A stretch of 64,000 nt of DNA from NCBI GenBank assembly GCA_965226565.1, contig CBDDDI010000004.1, positions 434,001 through 498,000 of the forward strand, in the 5' to 3' direction. The translations under genes and the position numbers were made by a program. This DNA comes from SZUA-444 sp965226565 (GTDB lineage: Bacteria; Bacillota; Clostridia; Oscillospirales; Ruminococcaceae). Each line of letters starts with the position of its first letter. The stretch's first letter is position 1. The notes below the pieces were generated by a model. That model did no database searches. It was not told where the DNA came from and saw nothing but the letters and a program-made list of their open reading frames with translations. Shown here one piece after another: positions 52,409 through 60,735 of this stretch.

Positions 52409-53777
52409 AATGTTTGAAGACACGGTTTATATAGTTTTTGGTTATTTTTATTACAACAGGTGATAGTAAGAATAATGCTATTAGATTTGGTATTGCCATT
52501 AGTCCATTAAATGTATCTGATAAATTCCATACTAGTCTCATTTCTAATGTTGATCCTATGTACAAAAATGCAATAAATATTATTTTGTAAATTGGAATTG
52601 ATTTTTTTCCAAATATATATGTTACTGCTTTTTCTCCAAAATATGCCCATCCTAGAACTGTTGCAAATGCAAATATTACTATAAAAAAGGTCATTATTCC
52701 TGAAGAAAATCCTCCTAAAGTGTTTTCAAAACTTTTTATTACTAAAACTGCTCCATCAAGATTTGTGTTTTCTAATGCTCCACTTGTTAGTATTACAAAT
52801 GCTGTAAGAGTGCATACTACTATTGTATCTATAAATACTTCTACAATTCCCCACATTCCTTGGATTGCTGGTTCTTTTACATCTGCTTCTGCATGTACTA
52901 ATACTGAACTACCAAGTCCTGCTTCATTAGAAAATACGCCTCTTTTTACTCCCATTGATACTGCTCTTTTTACGTTTATTCCTACTATTCCTCCTGCAAC
53001 AGATCCAATTCCTGTCGCTTCAGTTATTATTAATTTCAAAATTTTAGGTATTTCTGATGCGTTTGAAAAAATTACAATTAGTGTTGCAACTATATATATT
53101 ACAGAAACAACAGGTACTAATATTTCACACACCTTGCCAATTCTCTTTAAACCGCCTATAATAACAATAGCTGTTATAAAACAAATTATTATTCCACTTA
53201 TTTTTGGAGATACATTCGCTGTTTCTAATAAAGAGGTTGATATGGAATTTGATTGCACCATGTTTCCCATTCCAAAAGATGCGAAAATGCAAAATATTGA
53301 ATATATTACTGCTAGCCATTTGCTATGTAAACCATATTCAATATAGTACATTGCACCACCTTTCCATGACCTATCTTTTCCTCTTTTTCTATAGTATATA
53401 CCTAAAACGTTTTCTGCAAATACTGTCATCATTCCGAAAATAGCACTTACCCACATCCAAAATACTGCTCCAGCTCCTCCTATTGTTATTGCTGTTGCAA
53501 CTCCTGAGATGCTTCCGGTTCCTATTGTTGCTGCTAAAGCTGTTGATAATGCTCCGAATTGTGAAATTGATTTGCTGTCTTTTTTGGAGTTTTTATTTTT
53601 TCGTAATGATCCAATTGTTTTTTTGAAAATATGCTTTATATGTAAAAGTTGAAATAGATTTAATTTTACTGAGAAATATAATCCTATTAGCAATATTAAG
53701 ACAAGCATTGGTGGTCCCCAAACTAGCTCGTTTACTATATAGTTGATTTTTTCTATATTTTTAACTATAATATTCAT
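52362..53777 (-). CDS. Alanine/glycine:cation symporter (AGCS family)
   Basis: A 471-residue sodium- or proton-coupled amino-acid transporter with about 11 hydrophobic helices. The AGCS signature is GALSTALAATIGTGSISGVA, followed by GGAGAVFWMWVSAIFGM; GVKRGVFSNEAGLGSS and AEADVKEPAIQGMWGIVEV further down are also conserved. Substrate is probably alanine or glycine. ATG at 53777 follows GGAGGA; the in-frame TTG/ATG codons further up would overlap the divergent PH-domain gene. It stands alone on the minus strand. Confidence 0.94.
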   Translation of the reverse strand: MNIIVKNIEKINYIVNELVWGPPMLVLILLIGLYFSVKLNLFQLLHIKHIFKKTIGSLRKNKNSKKDSKSISQFGALSTALAATIGTGSISGVATAITIGGAGAVFWMWVSAIFGMMTVFAENVLGIYYRKRGKDRSWKGGAMYYIEYGLHSKWLAVIYSIFCIFASFGMGNMVQSNSISTSLLETANVSPKISGIIICFITAIVIIGGLKRIGKVCEILVPVVSVIYIVATLIVIFSNASEIPKILKLIITEATGIGSVAGGIVGINVKRAVSMGVKRGVFSNEAGLGSSVLVHAEADVKEPAIQGMWGIVEVFIDTIVVCTLTAFVILTSGALENTNLDGAVLVIKSFENTLGGFSSGIMTFFIVIFAFATVLGWAYFGEKAVTYIFGKKSIPIYKIIFIAFLYIGSTLEMRLVWNLSDTFNGLMAIPNLIALFLLSPVVIKITKNYINRVFKHSKEKPLLSAFEINQK

Positions 53778-53809
53778 AAATCCTCCAATAAAATAAGAAA
53801 GGTGTTTTG

Positions 53810-54256
53810 ATGAAAAAATATTATCCATTGTATAAATCAAACTTAATACTAAAACTAATTTTATTAGTTCTAACGCTTTTTTTATCTACATTTGCTTACT
53901 TTTATACAAAGGCTTATCCAATTCTTATGTATATTATAATTTTATTATTCGTGATTTTATATATTGTTGCTGCATTTATTATTGTTCCTGTGTATTTTAC
54001 TAAGGTTGAATATTATATTTCAGAAACTGAAATTGGTGTTAAAAGAGGCTTTTTTATTTATTCTAAACAAGTTATGAAAATTTCTGCTATACAATATGTC
54101 ACTACTGTTTCTGTTCCTATTTTAAGAAAAAAAGGTTTTAATTTTTTTAAATTTAACGCTATTGGCGGTTCTGTGATGTTTATGTTTTTGTCAGAAAAAG
54201 ATAATGAAGAGATTGCTGAACATATTTCTAATGTTTTAAAAACAAAACAAAAGTAG
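53810..54256 (+). CDS. Bacterial PH-domain membrane protein (YdbS-like)
   Basis: A 148-residue protein with two transmembrane helices (about 13-30 and 38-60) followed by a bPH2 domain: YFTKVEYYISETEIGVKRGFFIYSKQVMKISAIQYVTT and RKKGFNFFKFNAIGGSVMF. This is the YdbS layout; in Bacillus YdbS and YdbT are encoded together and help resist certain bacteriocins. ATG at 53810 is preferred over the TTG directly before it, both downstream of AAAGGTG. Thirteen bases separate it from the larger PH-domain gene. Confidence 0.85.
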   Translation: MKKYYPLYKSNLILKLILLVLTLFLSTFAYFYTKAYPILMYIIILLFVILYIVAAFIIVPVYFTKVEYYISETEIGVKRGFFIYSKQVMKISAIQYVTTVSVPILRKKGFNFFKFNAIGGSVMFMFLSEKDNEEIAEHISNVLKTKQK

Positions 54257-54269
54257 GAGGTATAAATAT

Positions 54270-55727
54270 TTGAATTTTAAAAGACAACATCCTATAAAAA
54301 TATTTGGATATGCTTCTCGAAACTTTTGGTTGTTTTTAATTCCACTTGTTCGTGGTTTAATATATTTGAATTTTGATTTTCATTCATGGCTTAAAGGTGC
54401 TTGGCTTGATATATTAATTGTAATTTTGATTTTTGCTAATGCGTTATTAAGATGGCTATGTTTTTATTATAAAATAGAAAATAGGACTATAACTTTAAAA
54501 AAAGGTATTATTTTTAAAACTTATTCAGAAATTAATTTTGATATTATTACAATAATTACAGTTAGCAAACCTTTTTATTATGCTCCTTTAAAAGCTAGAA
54601 AACTTTATGTTGATACGAATTCAGGTTCAAAAAGAAAATTTGATGCAGTTGTAACTGTTAAATTAAAAGATTTTGAAGTGTTGCAAAATTATTTATCAAG
54701 AAATTTTGGAGCTGATAAACTTAAGTATACCTATTATCCACAAAGAAGACATTTGCTGATTTTTTCTTGGATATTTTCTAGTACATTTTCTGGCGTGATC
54801 TTAGTTTCTACTTTGTTTTTTCAAGGAGGTAGACTTTTAGGAAAAGAAATTGAAAACAGAGTAGTTGATACTTTTAATGATGTTTCAAGTAAAATAAAGC
54901 TTGGTATTCCTCCAATAATTGTTTCAATAGGAATACTTTTTTTCCTTGGATGGTGTATATCATTTTTTATTACTTTACTTAAATATTGGAAGTTTACAAT
55001 AAAGAAAATTGATAAAAATATTATGGTGAGTAGTGGCTTTTTAAGCAAATACACTTGGTACATTAGTACACCAGAAATAAATTATATTAGTTTGAAACAA
55101 AGTTTAATTACAATGATGCTAAAATTTTCATCAGTTCATATCCATTGTTCTGGTTATGGAAAAATAAAACGTTCTCATGCTGTTATAATACCGTTGACAA
55201 CAGAACAAGGTGTTAGAATTATTGCTGGCAAGATTTTGCCTAAATTTCCTGAACCAATAAATAATATTAAATCTACTAATTCTCAAATAATTAGATTTAT
55301 AACTTTTCCAGTTTTATTTTTGTTATTAGAAATGATTGTTGCATTTGTTGCTATGCAGTTTCTTCCAAGCTGGAATGAAGTAATTTTATTTGCACTTTTT
55401 ATTATAGTAATACCTGTTGTTTGGCTTATATGTGTTAAATTTATTTCTACTTTTACAACAGGAATAGGATGTAAAGGTGAGTTTTTCTTTTTGAATTATT
55501 GTAAGTTTTATGAGTTTAATCGAGTTGTTGTTAAAAGAGATAGAATTTCAAAGGTTAAAGTGGCTCAAAATATTTTTCAAAAGAATACAAATAATTGTAC
55601 TTTAATTTTATATACTAATGCTGAGCATAGAGCAAAACACATAATTAAGTTTTTGCCATATGATGAAACTATAGATTTTTTGTCTAAAAACAATATTAAT
55701 AACGAGTTTTTTGTGAATTATTCATAA
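54270..55727 (+). CDS. Bacterial PH-domain membrane protein (YdbT-like)
   Basis: A 485-residue protein with repeated units of two membrane helices plus a bPH2 domain. The first PH repeat follows LCFYYKIENRTITLKKGIIFKTYSEINFDIIT; the second, KYWKFTIKKIDKNIMVSSGFL...EINYISLKQSL; the third, TGIGCKGEFFFLNYCKFYEFNRVVVKRDRISKVKVAQ. Hydrophobic pairs lie near 15-65, 165-240 and 345-395. This is the YdbT architecture, paired with a YdbS-like gene. TTG start at 54270 after TAGGAGGT. The function in this organism is inferred from that pairing only. Confidence 0.85.
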   Translation: MNFKRQHPIKIFGYASRNFWLFLIPLVRGLIYLNFDFHSWLKGAWLDILIVILIFANALLRWLCFYYKIENRTITLKKGIIFKTYSEINFDIITIITVSKPFYYAPLKARKLYVDTNSGSKRKFDAVVTVKLKDFEVLQNYLSRNFGADKLKYTYYPQRRHLLIFSWIFSSTFSGVILVSTLFFQGGRLLGKEIENRVVDTFNDVSSKIKLGIPPIIVSIGILFFLGWCISFFITLLKYWKFTIKKIDKNIMVSSGFLSKYTWYISTPEINYISLKQSLITMMLKFSSVHIHCSGYGKIKRSHAVIIPLTTEQGVRIIAGKILPKFPEPINNIKSTNSQIIRFITFPVLFLLLEMIVAFVAMQFLPSWNEVILFALFIIVIPVVWLICVKFISTFTTGIGCKGEFFFLNYCKFYEFNRVVVKRDRISKVKVAQNIFQKNTNNCTLILYTNAEHRAKHIIKFLPYDETIDFLSKNNINNEFFVNYS

Positions 55728-55794
55728 AAAACAATTTTGGAATATGTAAAAAATCACAATATATTATATTTATAAAAAAAAATGATAAAAAGTG

Positions 55795-55823
55795 TTGACA
55801 AATATATAAAAGTGTAGTAAAAT
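55795..55823 (+). promoter_or_regulatory. tRNA promoter
   Basis: TTGACA (55795-55800), 17-base spacer, TAAAAT (55818-55823), about 40 bases before tRNA-Met. Confidence 0.9.
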
Positions 55824-55861
55824 AAATAAGTCGCTTGACGTTGCGACATTAGCGACAAAGT

Positions 55862-55938
55862 GGCGGTATAGCTCAGTTGGCTAGAGCATTCGGTTCATAC
55901 CCGGAGGGTCGTAGGTTCAAATCCCACTGCCGCTACCA
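55862..55938 (+). tRNA. tRNA-Met (CAU), elongator-like
   Basis: A 77-base cloverleaf with encoded CCA. Acceptor GGCGGTA/TGCCGCT (two G-T pairs, including the first), D arm GCTC...GAGC, anticodon stem TTCGG/CCGGA with loop TTCATAC (anticodon CAU), and TTCAAAT T loop. The first acceptor pair is a G-T wobble rather than the unpaired C-A of initiators, so an elongator is more likely; tRNA-Ile2 (CAU modified to lysidine) cannot be fully excluded. The T stem shows one A-C mismatch (GTAGG against CCCAC). Confidence 0.93.
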
Positions 55939-55944
55939 AAACAA

Positions 55945-56019
55945 GGCCCGTTGGTCAAGAGGTTAAGACACCGCCCTTTCACGGCGGAATCATGGGTTCA
56001 ATTCCCGTACGGGTCACCA
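55945..56019 (+). tRNA. tRNA-Glu (UUC)
   Basis: A 75-base cloverleaf with encoded CCA, six bases after tRNA-Met. Acceptor GGCCCGT/ACGGGTC, anticodon stem CCGCC/GGCGG with loop CTTTCAC (anticodon UUC), T arm TGGG TTCAATT CCCG. Cotranscribed with tRNA-Met and closed by a terminator. Confidence 0.96.
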
Positions 56020-56021
56020 AA

Positions 56022-56050
56022 AAACACTAGATAATATCTAGTGTTTTTTT
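56022..56050 (+). terminator. Terminator of the tRNA operon
   Basis: AAACACTAGAT (56022-56032) pairs with ATCTAGTGTTT (56036-56046), three-base loop, T run to 56050. Confidence 0.95.
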
Positions 56051-56135
56051 ATTTTATAATGATTTAAATAAATTTAAAAGAGAGAATTTTTATTATCAAA
56101 TTCTCTCTTTATTTTTTAATATACAAATTTTGTTT

Positions 56136-56308
56136 TTAAATATCATCTAATAATTTTTTTATCAATTCTTTACAATATAACTTTATAAATAAAATTTCTA
56201 TGGCTCCTATTTTAAATAAAAGTGAGACTATTGTTAAATATTGATTATAATTTTCATAATCAAAAAGTATTGGTTTGTAATTTTGTATTATCACTTTCAA
56301 TTTGTTGT
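56136..56308 (-). pseudogene. Decayed copy of the 3' end of spoIIP
   Basis: This stretch is a degenerate duplicate of the last part of spoIIP (56433 to about 56630). Read on the minus strand it begins QIES at 56308, needs a frame change, then gives PILFDYENYNQYLTIVSLLF, KIGA and a 30-residue tail with a stop at 56136, against PILFDYRNYNQHLTTGSLLF, EIGA in the intact gene. The amidase Glu has become Lys, and the rest is drifting toward A/T. The homology extends to a terminator-like hairpin beyond the stop (near 56081-56108). It is non-functional as protein and marks a local tandem duplication. Confidence 0.82.
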
Positions 56309-56383
56309 ATTGATCGTGTTATAATCACATTAGATATAAAACAGATGATAAATATTAATTATAATATTTTGTACTAATTATGC

Positions 56384-56419
56384 AAAAAATAAGCTCATAG
56401 ACAAAATTGCTATGAGCTT
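56384..56419 (-). terminator. Terminator of spoIIP
   Basis: AAGCTCATAG (56391-56400) pairs with CTATGAGCTT (56410-56419), nine-base loop, followed on the minus strand by ATTTTTT. Confidence 0.92.
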
Positions 56420-56432
56420 TTATTTTTATAAC

Positions 56433-57608
56433 TTATGAAATTTGTTTTAAAGCAGCAGCTAATGATTTTCCTACTAATTCTCCAGAATATATAACTTCAT
56501 CAATAGAATTACTATGAGCTCCTATTTCAAATAAAAGTGAGCCTGTTGTTAGATGCTGATTATAATTTCTATAATCAAAAAGTATTGGTCTTGTTAAACC
56601 TGCGTTATCACTTTCAATTTGTTGTTGGAACAATGAAGCTAATCTAAAGTTTTTCATGTAATTTGGCATATCCATTGTTTCGTCATCACAACCAGATACT
56701 ATCATAATTTGTGCAGCTCTTTTTCCTCCTATTTCAACAACAGGTGAGCTTCTTACACCATTTTTATTTTGAATAGCATCTCTATGAACATCCAAAACAA
56801 CTTTTATTGATGGATATTGTTTTAAGATATTTTTAACTGTTATTTCGCTTCTTTGATAAGATCCGTTATATCTAGGATAATCATGTATAGTTTTATCATG
56901 AATAATGCTAATTCCAGCATTTTTGAGTTCAGCTGCCATCGCATTACCAACTGCAACTATATTTTTAGTTTCATCTGTACTCCTTGAATTAAAACTTGCA
57001 TCATAGAAATCTCTTGTATAAGGCTCGAAACTTTCTGTTGTATGAGTATGCATTATTAAAACTTGAGGAGCATCGTCGTTTAGTGAAATATTAAATTCAG
57101 GTAGCAGTTTGCTTTCTTCAATAAGAGAATTGATATTAACACTTGTGCAATTTCTAACTTGGCCACCTTTTTCTAAATTAATAATATTGCTACCTTTATA
57201 TTTTTTGAAACGCATTGTTTTAATTGGTCCACTTCTATTTTCAATTGATTTTGGATAAGGTTTTGCTTTCGCTAATTCTCTTTGTGATGGTATATTTTTT
57301 AGTATAACTTCGCTTTCTGGAACGACATCCTGAGTTTCTTCAGGTGCAGCATCCAAAGCCCATACTGATCCTTGTGAAACAACTTCTTTGGTGTCATTAT
57401 AATCTACTACATAATTTTCTGTTATTATTTCTGGTTCAGGTGTATATGATCCCCAAAAAGCTAGTTTTGCACATAATACAACTGTTTTTTTTGTGAATTC
57501 ATTAAAATCGTTATTTCTTAATGAAAACGTAATAATAGAAGTTGGTACAATTACTATTGTAATAACTACTAATATAAATTTTCTTAGACTTCTTCTAAAT
57601 TTTCTCAT
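56433..57608 (-). CDS. spoIIP: Stage II sporulation protein P (peptidoglycan amidase)
   Basis: A 391-residue membrane-anchored amidase/endopeptidase that with SpoIID and SpoIIM thins the septal wall during engulfment. One N-terminal helix (about 10-30) anchors it; an Ala/Glu/Pro-rich linker follows. The Amidase_3-like domain has His187 and His189 in LIMHTHTTESFEPY, His275 in VVLDVHRDAI and the catalytic Glu361 in SLLFEIGAHSNS. AAGGATG precedes the ATG. It lies between a decayed copy of its own 3' end and rpsT-gpr, the usual spoIIP neighbourhood in Firmicutes. Expression is expected under sporulation sigma control; no box was confidently recognised. Confidence 0.95.
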   Translation of the reverse strand: MRKFRRSLRKFILVVITIVIVPTSIITFSLRNNDFNEFTKKTVVLCAKLAFWGSYTPEPEIITENYVVDYNDTKEVVSQGSVWALDAAPEETQDVVPESEVILKNIPSQRELAKAKPYPKSIENRSGPIKTMRFKKYKGSNIINLEKGGQVRNCTSVNINSLIEESKLLPEFNISLNDDAPQVLIMHTHTTESFEPYTRDFYDASFNSRSTDETKNIVAVGNAMAAELKNAGISIIHDKTIHDYPRYNGSYQRSEITVKNILKQYPSIKVVLDVHRDAIQNKNGVRSSPVVEIGGKRAAQIMIVSGCDDETMDMPNYMKNFRLASLFQQQIESDNAGLTRPILFDYRNYNQHLTTGSLLFEIGAHSNSIDEVIYSGELVGKSLAAALKQIS

Positions 57609-57699
57609 ATTAACACATCCTTGTATTTAAGGTTGTTAATATATATGATTATTTTGACAAAAAAATTACTTTTCACTACAATTTGTTTCAAACACCAAA

Positions 57700-57734
57700 A
57701 AAGGAAACCTTTTTATTATAAAAAAGTTTCCTTT
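57700..57734 (-). terminator. Terminator of rpsT
   Basis: AAAGGAAAC (57700-57708) pairs with GTTTCCTTT (57726-57734), A/T-rich loop, and T6 on the minus strand. Confidence 0.9.
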
Positions 57735-57762
57735 GGAAAATTAAATTATTAATTTTTTAAAA

Positions 57763-58026
57763 CTATGCGTTAAGTGAGTTTAATCTAACTGCAAGTTGAG
57801 ATTTCTTTCTAGCAGCACAATTTTTATGCATAATTCCTTTAGCAGCAGCTTGATCAATTTTTTTGATAGCAGCTGTAACTACAGCAGTTTTATCTTCTGT
57901 GTTATTAGCACATGCGATATCAGCTTTTTTCAAAACTGTTTTAAGAGCTGATTTAGTAGCTTTATTTTGCATTGTTTTGGTTGAGATAACCTTAACTTTC
58001 TTTTTAGCAGATTTAATATTTGGCAT
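57763..58026 (-). CDS. rpsT: 30S ribosomal protein S20
   Basis: An 87-residue helical primary 16S rRNA-binding protein. It starts PNIKSAKKKVKVISTKTMQN, typical of S20, and continues through TKSALKTVLKKADIAC and IDQAAAKGIMHKNCAARKKSQL. Length and basic composition fit. AAGGAGG precedes the ATG. It diverges from gpr across a 278-base gap and precedes spoIIP on the same strand, separated by its own terminator. Confidence 0.95.
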   Translation of the reverse strand: MPNIKSAKKKVKVISTKTMQNKATKSALKTVLKKADIACANNTEDKTAVVTAAIKKIDQAAAKGIMHKNCAARKKSQLAVRLNSLNA

Positions 58027-58304
58027 AAAGACACCTCCTTATGATGAGTTGTATCTCATAAAACTAATTTTTTTGGATAAGATAATTGCAACTAGGTTAA
58101 TCGCAATTAGGACATAACAATCCTGTTCTCATACATCAAGTCATAGTATTATCATACCATTTTACTAAATAAATTGCAATAGCATTTTGAAAAAAATATA
58201 CACCATTAATTTTGATGTATTTGTATATAAAATACAAATTGTTTGCTTTTATATTATCAGTAATTTTATACAGATTAATATGTTTATTTTAAAGGAGAAG
58301 AATT

Positions 58305-59180
58305 ATGGCACTTAGAACTGATCTTGCACTTGAAACAGCTCAAGCTGTTACAGAAAATTTTAAAAATCCTGTAGAAGGAATAAAACAAAAGGAATTTAAA
58401 TCAAGTGATTTTGTAGTCACAGAAATTATTATTGAAAATGAAAAAGGTTCACAAGCTATTGGCAAACCTATAGGACAATATGTAACTATTGAGTATGATG
58501 GTTATGGTGGACTTGACAGTTTTCCTGATAATTTAGAAGAAGAAGTTGATGCTGTTTCAAAAGAAATTTCTAGATTATGCACAGCTCATAACAACGCATT
58601 GATAATTGGATTAGGTAATAATGATATTACTCCTGATGCATTAGGTCCTATGGTTGCAAAACAGATTTTTGCTACTAGACACATTCCTATAAATATGAAA
58701 GGTTTTGAAGAATTTGCTCATTTAAAATCAGTTGCTGCTGTTGCTACAGGTGTTTTAGGTCAAACTGGTATTGAAACAGGTGAAATTACTAAAGCTATTT
58801 GTGATAAAATTAAACCTGAAATTGTTATTGTTGTTGATGCTTTGGCATGTAAAGAAGTTTCGAGACTTGGAAACACTATTCAAATTTCTGATACTGGTAT
58901 TTGTCCTGGATCTGGTGTTAAAAATAGTCGTAAAGAATTATCAAGAGCAACTTTAGGTGTTCCTGTTATATCTCTTGGAGTTCCTACTGTTGTTGATATG
59001 CATACAGTTGCTGAAGATGTTTTTGGTCAAAAAACTCCAAATGAGAAATTTAAAGATATTATGGTAACTCCTCGTTCGATTGACAAACTTATTGAAAGAA
59101 CAGCTAAACTCATTTCTTTGAGTATAAATAAATGTTTCCAGCAAACAATGTCGATAGAAGAGATTACTTCTCTTATATAA
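58305..59180 (+). CDS. gpr: Spore protease GPR
   Basis: A 291-residue GPR endopeptidase, which in germinating spores degrades the small acid-soluble proteins. It begins ALRTDLALETAQAV, as in the family, with a pro-sequence before DFVVTEIIIENEKGSQAIGKP. The aspartic-type core includes IIGLGNNDITPDALGPMV and IVVDALACKEVSRLGNTIQI; SLGVPTVVDMHTVAEDV follows. GGAGAAG precedes the ATG. Next to rpsT and spoIIP, it indicates a real sporulation capacity. It would be expected to be under forespore (sigma-F/G) control. Confidence 0.95.
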   Translation: MALRTDLALETAQAVTENFKNPVEGIKQKEFKSSDFVVTEIIIENEKGSQAIGKPIGQYVTIEYDGYGGLDSFPDNLEEEVDAVSKEISRLCTAHNNALIIGLGNNDITPDALGPMVAKQIFATRHIPINMKGFEEFAHLKSVAAVATGVLGQTGIETGEITKAICDKIKPEIVIVVDALACKEVSRLGNTIQISDTGICPGSGVKNSRKELSRATLGVPVISLGVPTVVDMHTVAEDVFGQKTPNEKFKDIMVTPRSIDKLIERTAKLISLSINKCFQQTMSIEEITSLI

Positions 59181-59184
59181 AAAT

Positions 59185-59218
59185 AAATTCCAACCAAAAT
59201 TGTGGTTGGAATTTTTTT
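59185..59218. terminator. Terminator of gpr (bidirectional)
   Basis: AAATTCCAACCA (59185-59196) pairs with TGGTTGGAATTT (59203-59214), six-base loop, T run. The minus-strand gene ends at 59217, so it serves both sides. Confidence 0.92.
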
Positions 59219-59888
59219 ATTTCACTTTTTTAGCTATAGCAATAAGCTCATCATGATATTTTTTTCTTCTTTCAGCTCTTGCTTTTTCTAATTTAGAGAT
59301 TTTCATAATAAAATTTACTAAACGTGATGAACTGCTAAATAAATTTGGAATCAAAACTTCTTCAAGTGATTCTGTGCAATTATAATTATACCACCAATAA
59401 TCAAATTCAAGATTTTTATCAATAAATTCATAATGAAGTCTATCAGATTTATCATGAATATATTTTATCTTACCTTTTATATGAAGATTACTCTCATCAA
59501 TATTGATATTTTCAAGTTCGTATAAATTTACAACATAAACAGATTTATAATAAACACGTTTAAATTTTTTAAAAATAGTTTGATTATATAAACTTATAAT
59601 TAGTTTTCCATTATGTATATCAATAAAAGTATTAGCTTTGTGAGCTGATAATCTTCTTCTTGTAAAAATAAGCATAAATAAAATAATGACTAACATAGTC
59701 ATTATACTAAAACCTAAACAAAGATTTATAATTTGTTCTTGATGGCTGACTTCTAAAATATTTATACCGGAAAATTTCATGAATGCAAACAGGAAAATTA
59801 AGGGAATAAAAGGAATCAAAATAACAACACAACGCCAAAAATAGATTTTCTCGTATTTTTTAGCGTTGAATACAATAAATTTATTCAT
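59217..59888 (-). CDS. Uncharacterised membrane protein
   Basis: A 223-residue protein I do not recognise. Two transmembrane helices (about 19-40, CVVILIPFIPLIFLFAFMKF, and 55-75, LCLGFSIMTMLVIILFMLIF) are followed by a soluble domain of alternating strands (NGKLIISLYNQTIF, VYVVNLYELENINIDESNLH, IKYIHDKSDRLHYEF) and a basic helical tail (KLEKARAERRKKYHDELIAIAKK). The layout resembles PH-like membrane proteins, but the resemblance is too weak to call. It lies 12 bases downstream of a papain-like amidase gene, so the two are cotranscribed. Confidence 0.7.
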   Translation of the reverse strand: MNKFIVFNAKKYEKIYFWRCVVILIPFIPLIFLFAFMKFSGINILEVSHQEQIINLCLGFSIMTMLVIILFMLIFTRRRLSAHKANTFIDIHNGKLIISLYNQTIFKKFKRVYYKSVYVVNLYELENINIDESNLHIKGKIKYIHDKSDRLHYEFIDKNLEFDYWWYNYNCTESLEEVLIPNLFSSSSRLVNFIMKISKLEKARAERRKKYHDELIAIAKKVK

Positions 59889-59900
59889 TTAAAATACTTC

Positions 59901-60455
59901 CTAAGTTAAAATTGTTTTAGGAATTGCGAAAGATTTAATATTTCCTGAATAAACACATTCCGAATTTTTTATAGATCTTAAATCATCTGGAGTAATTAAC
60001 GAAACATCTTTATCAAAAGTTGCAACATTAATTTCTTTAAGAACATGTGCTACAAATTGTGAACAGACAAATCTTCTTTTGTCTTGTCTAACAAATCCAA
60101 AAGGAATTGTTACAAGTCCTAATATATTATAATTATATTTTTTTATATTAATTTTAAAATGTTCTATAAGATTAAGATAGTCATTATATTGTTCTTCTGT
60201 TACATCAATGGATAATATCTCACATGGGATGTTAGGAAAACAAGAAAAAACACCTGTATGTAAATTTTCATGATTAAATCCAGCAGGCAATGGAAGATGT
60301 CTATGATATCTTGAAAAACTCACCATATCGCAAAAATTCGGATCATTAGTAATTGATGCATGATTAAAAGGTGCGTGAGTAAAGAATTTTATTATTTTTG
60401 ACACCATTGTTCCTGTTTGAGTAAGAACAATATATAATTTTTTTGAATCGTTCAT
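59901..60455 (-). CDS. Permuted NlpC/P60 (YiiX-like) papain-fold enzyme
   Basis: A 184-residue protein with the permuted papain-like layout, where the histidine comes before the cysteine: FNHASITN near residues 30-37 and RRFVCSQFVAHVLKEINV near 127-144. An N-terminal IVLTQTGTMVSKIIKFFTHAP matches YiiX/YebB-type proteins, which act as amidases or lipid-modifying thiol enzymes. No signal peptide is visible. AGGAG precedes the ATG at 60455. It forms a two-gene operon with the membrane protein downstream. Substrate unknown. Confidence 0.72.
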   Translation of the reverse strand: MNDSKKLYIVLTQTGTMVSKIIKFFTHAPFNHASITNDPNFCDMVSFSRYHRHLPLPAGFNHENLHTGVFSCFPNIPCEILSIDVTEEQYNDYLNLIEHFKINIKKYNYNILGLVTIPFGFVRQDKRRFVCSQFVAHVLKEINVATFDKDVSLITPDDLRSIKNSECVYSGNIKSFAIPKTILT

Positions 60456-60495
60456 TAAGAAAAACTCCTAAGTGATATTTTTACATCTAAATACA

Positions 60496-60517
60496 ATATA
60501 AGGTAATAACCTTATAT
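60496..60517. promoter_or_regulatory. Operator-like palindrome between divergent genes
   Basis: ATATAAGGT (60496-60504) and ACCTTATAT (60509-60517) form a perfect 9-bp inverted repeat around AATA, in the 280-base gap between the papain-like gene and the PilZ gene. It could be a regulator site or a short hairpin. Confidence 0.35.
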
Positions 60518-60624
60518 AAAGATAAACCTATATTTTATTATACCTTATTTTAGAGATAAAGTACATATATTTTTTTAGAATTTGAATAATATGTCTAAAA
60601 AAGTAAAAAAGTATTATTTTTGTA

Positions 60625-60653
60625 TTGCAAAATATGTTGAAATATTATATAAT
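60625..60653 (+). promoter_or_regulatory. Promoter of the PilZ gene cluster
   Basis: TTGCAA (60625-60630), 17-base spacer, TATAAT (60648-60653); leader of about 75 bases. Confidence 0.7.
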
Positions 60654-60735
60654 AATAGATATATTTGTAAGAAATATGTTTGAACAAGTAATATTTTATT
60701 TACAATAATAAAAAAATGATGTGTGAGGGGATAAA

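Noticed and set aside
55939..55944. tRNA-Met as initiator tRNA
   Set aside because: The first acceptor pair is a G-T wobble, not the mismatched C-A of bacterial initiators, and the anticodon stem lacks the three consecutive G-C pairs.
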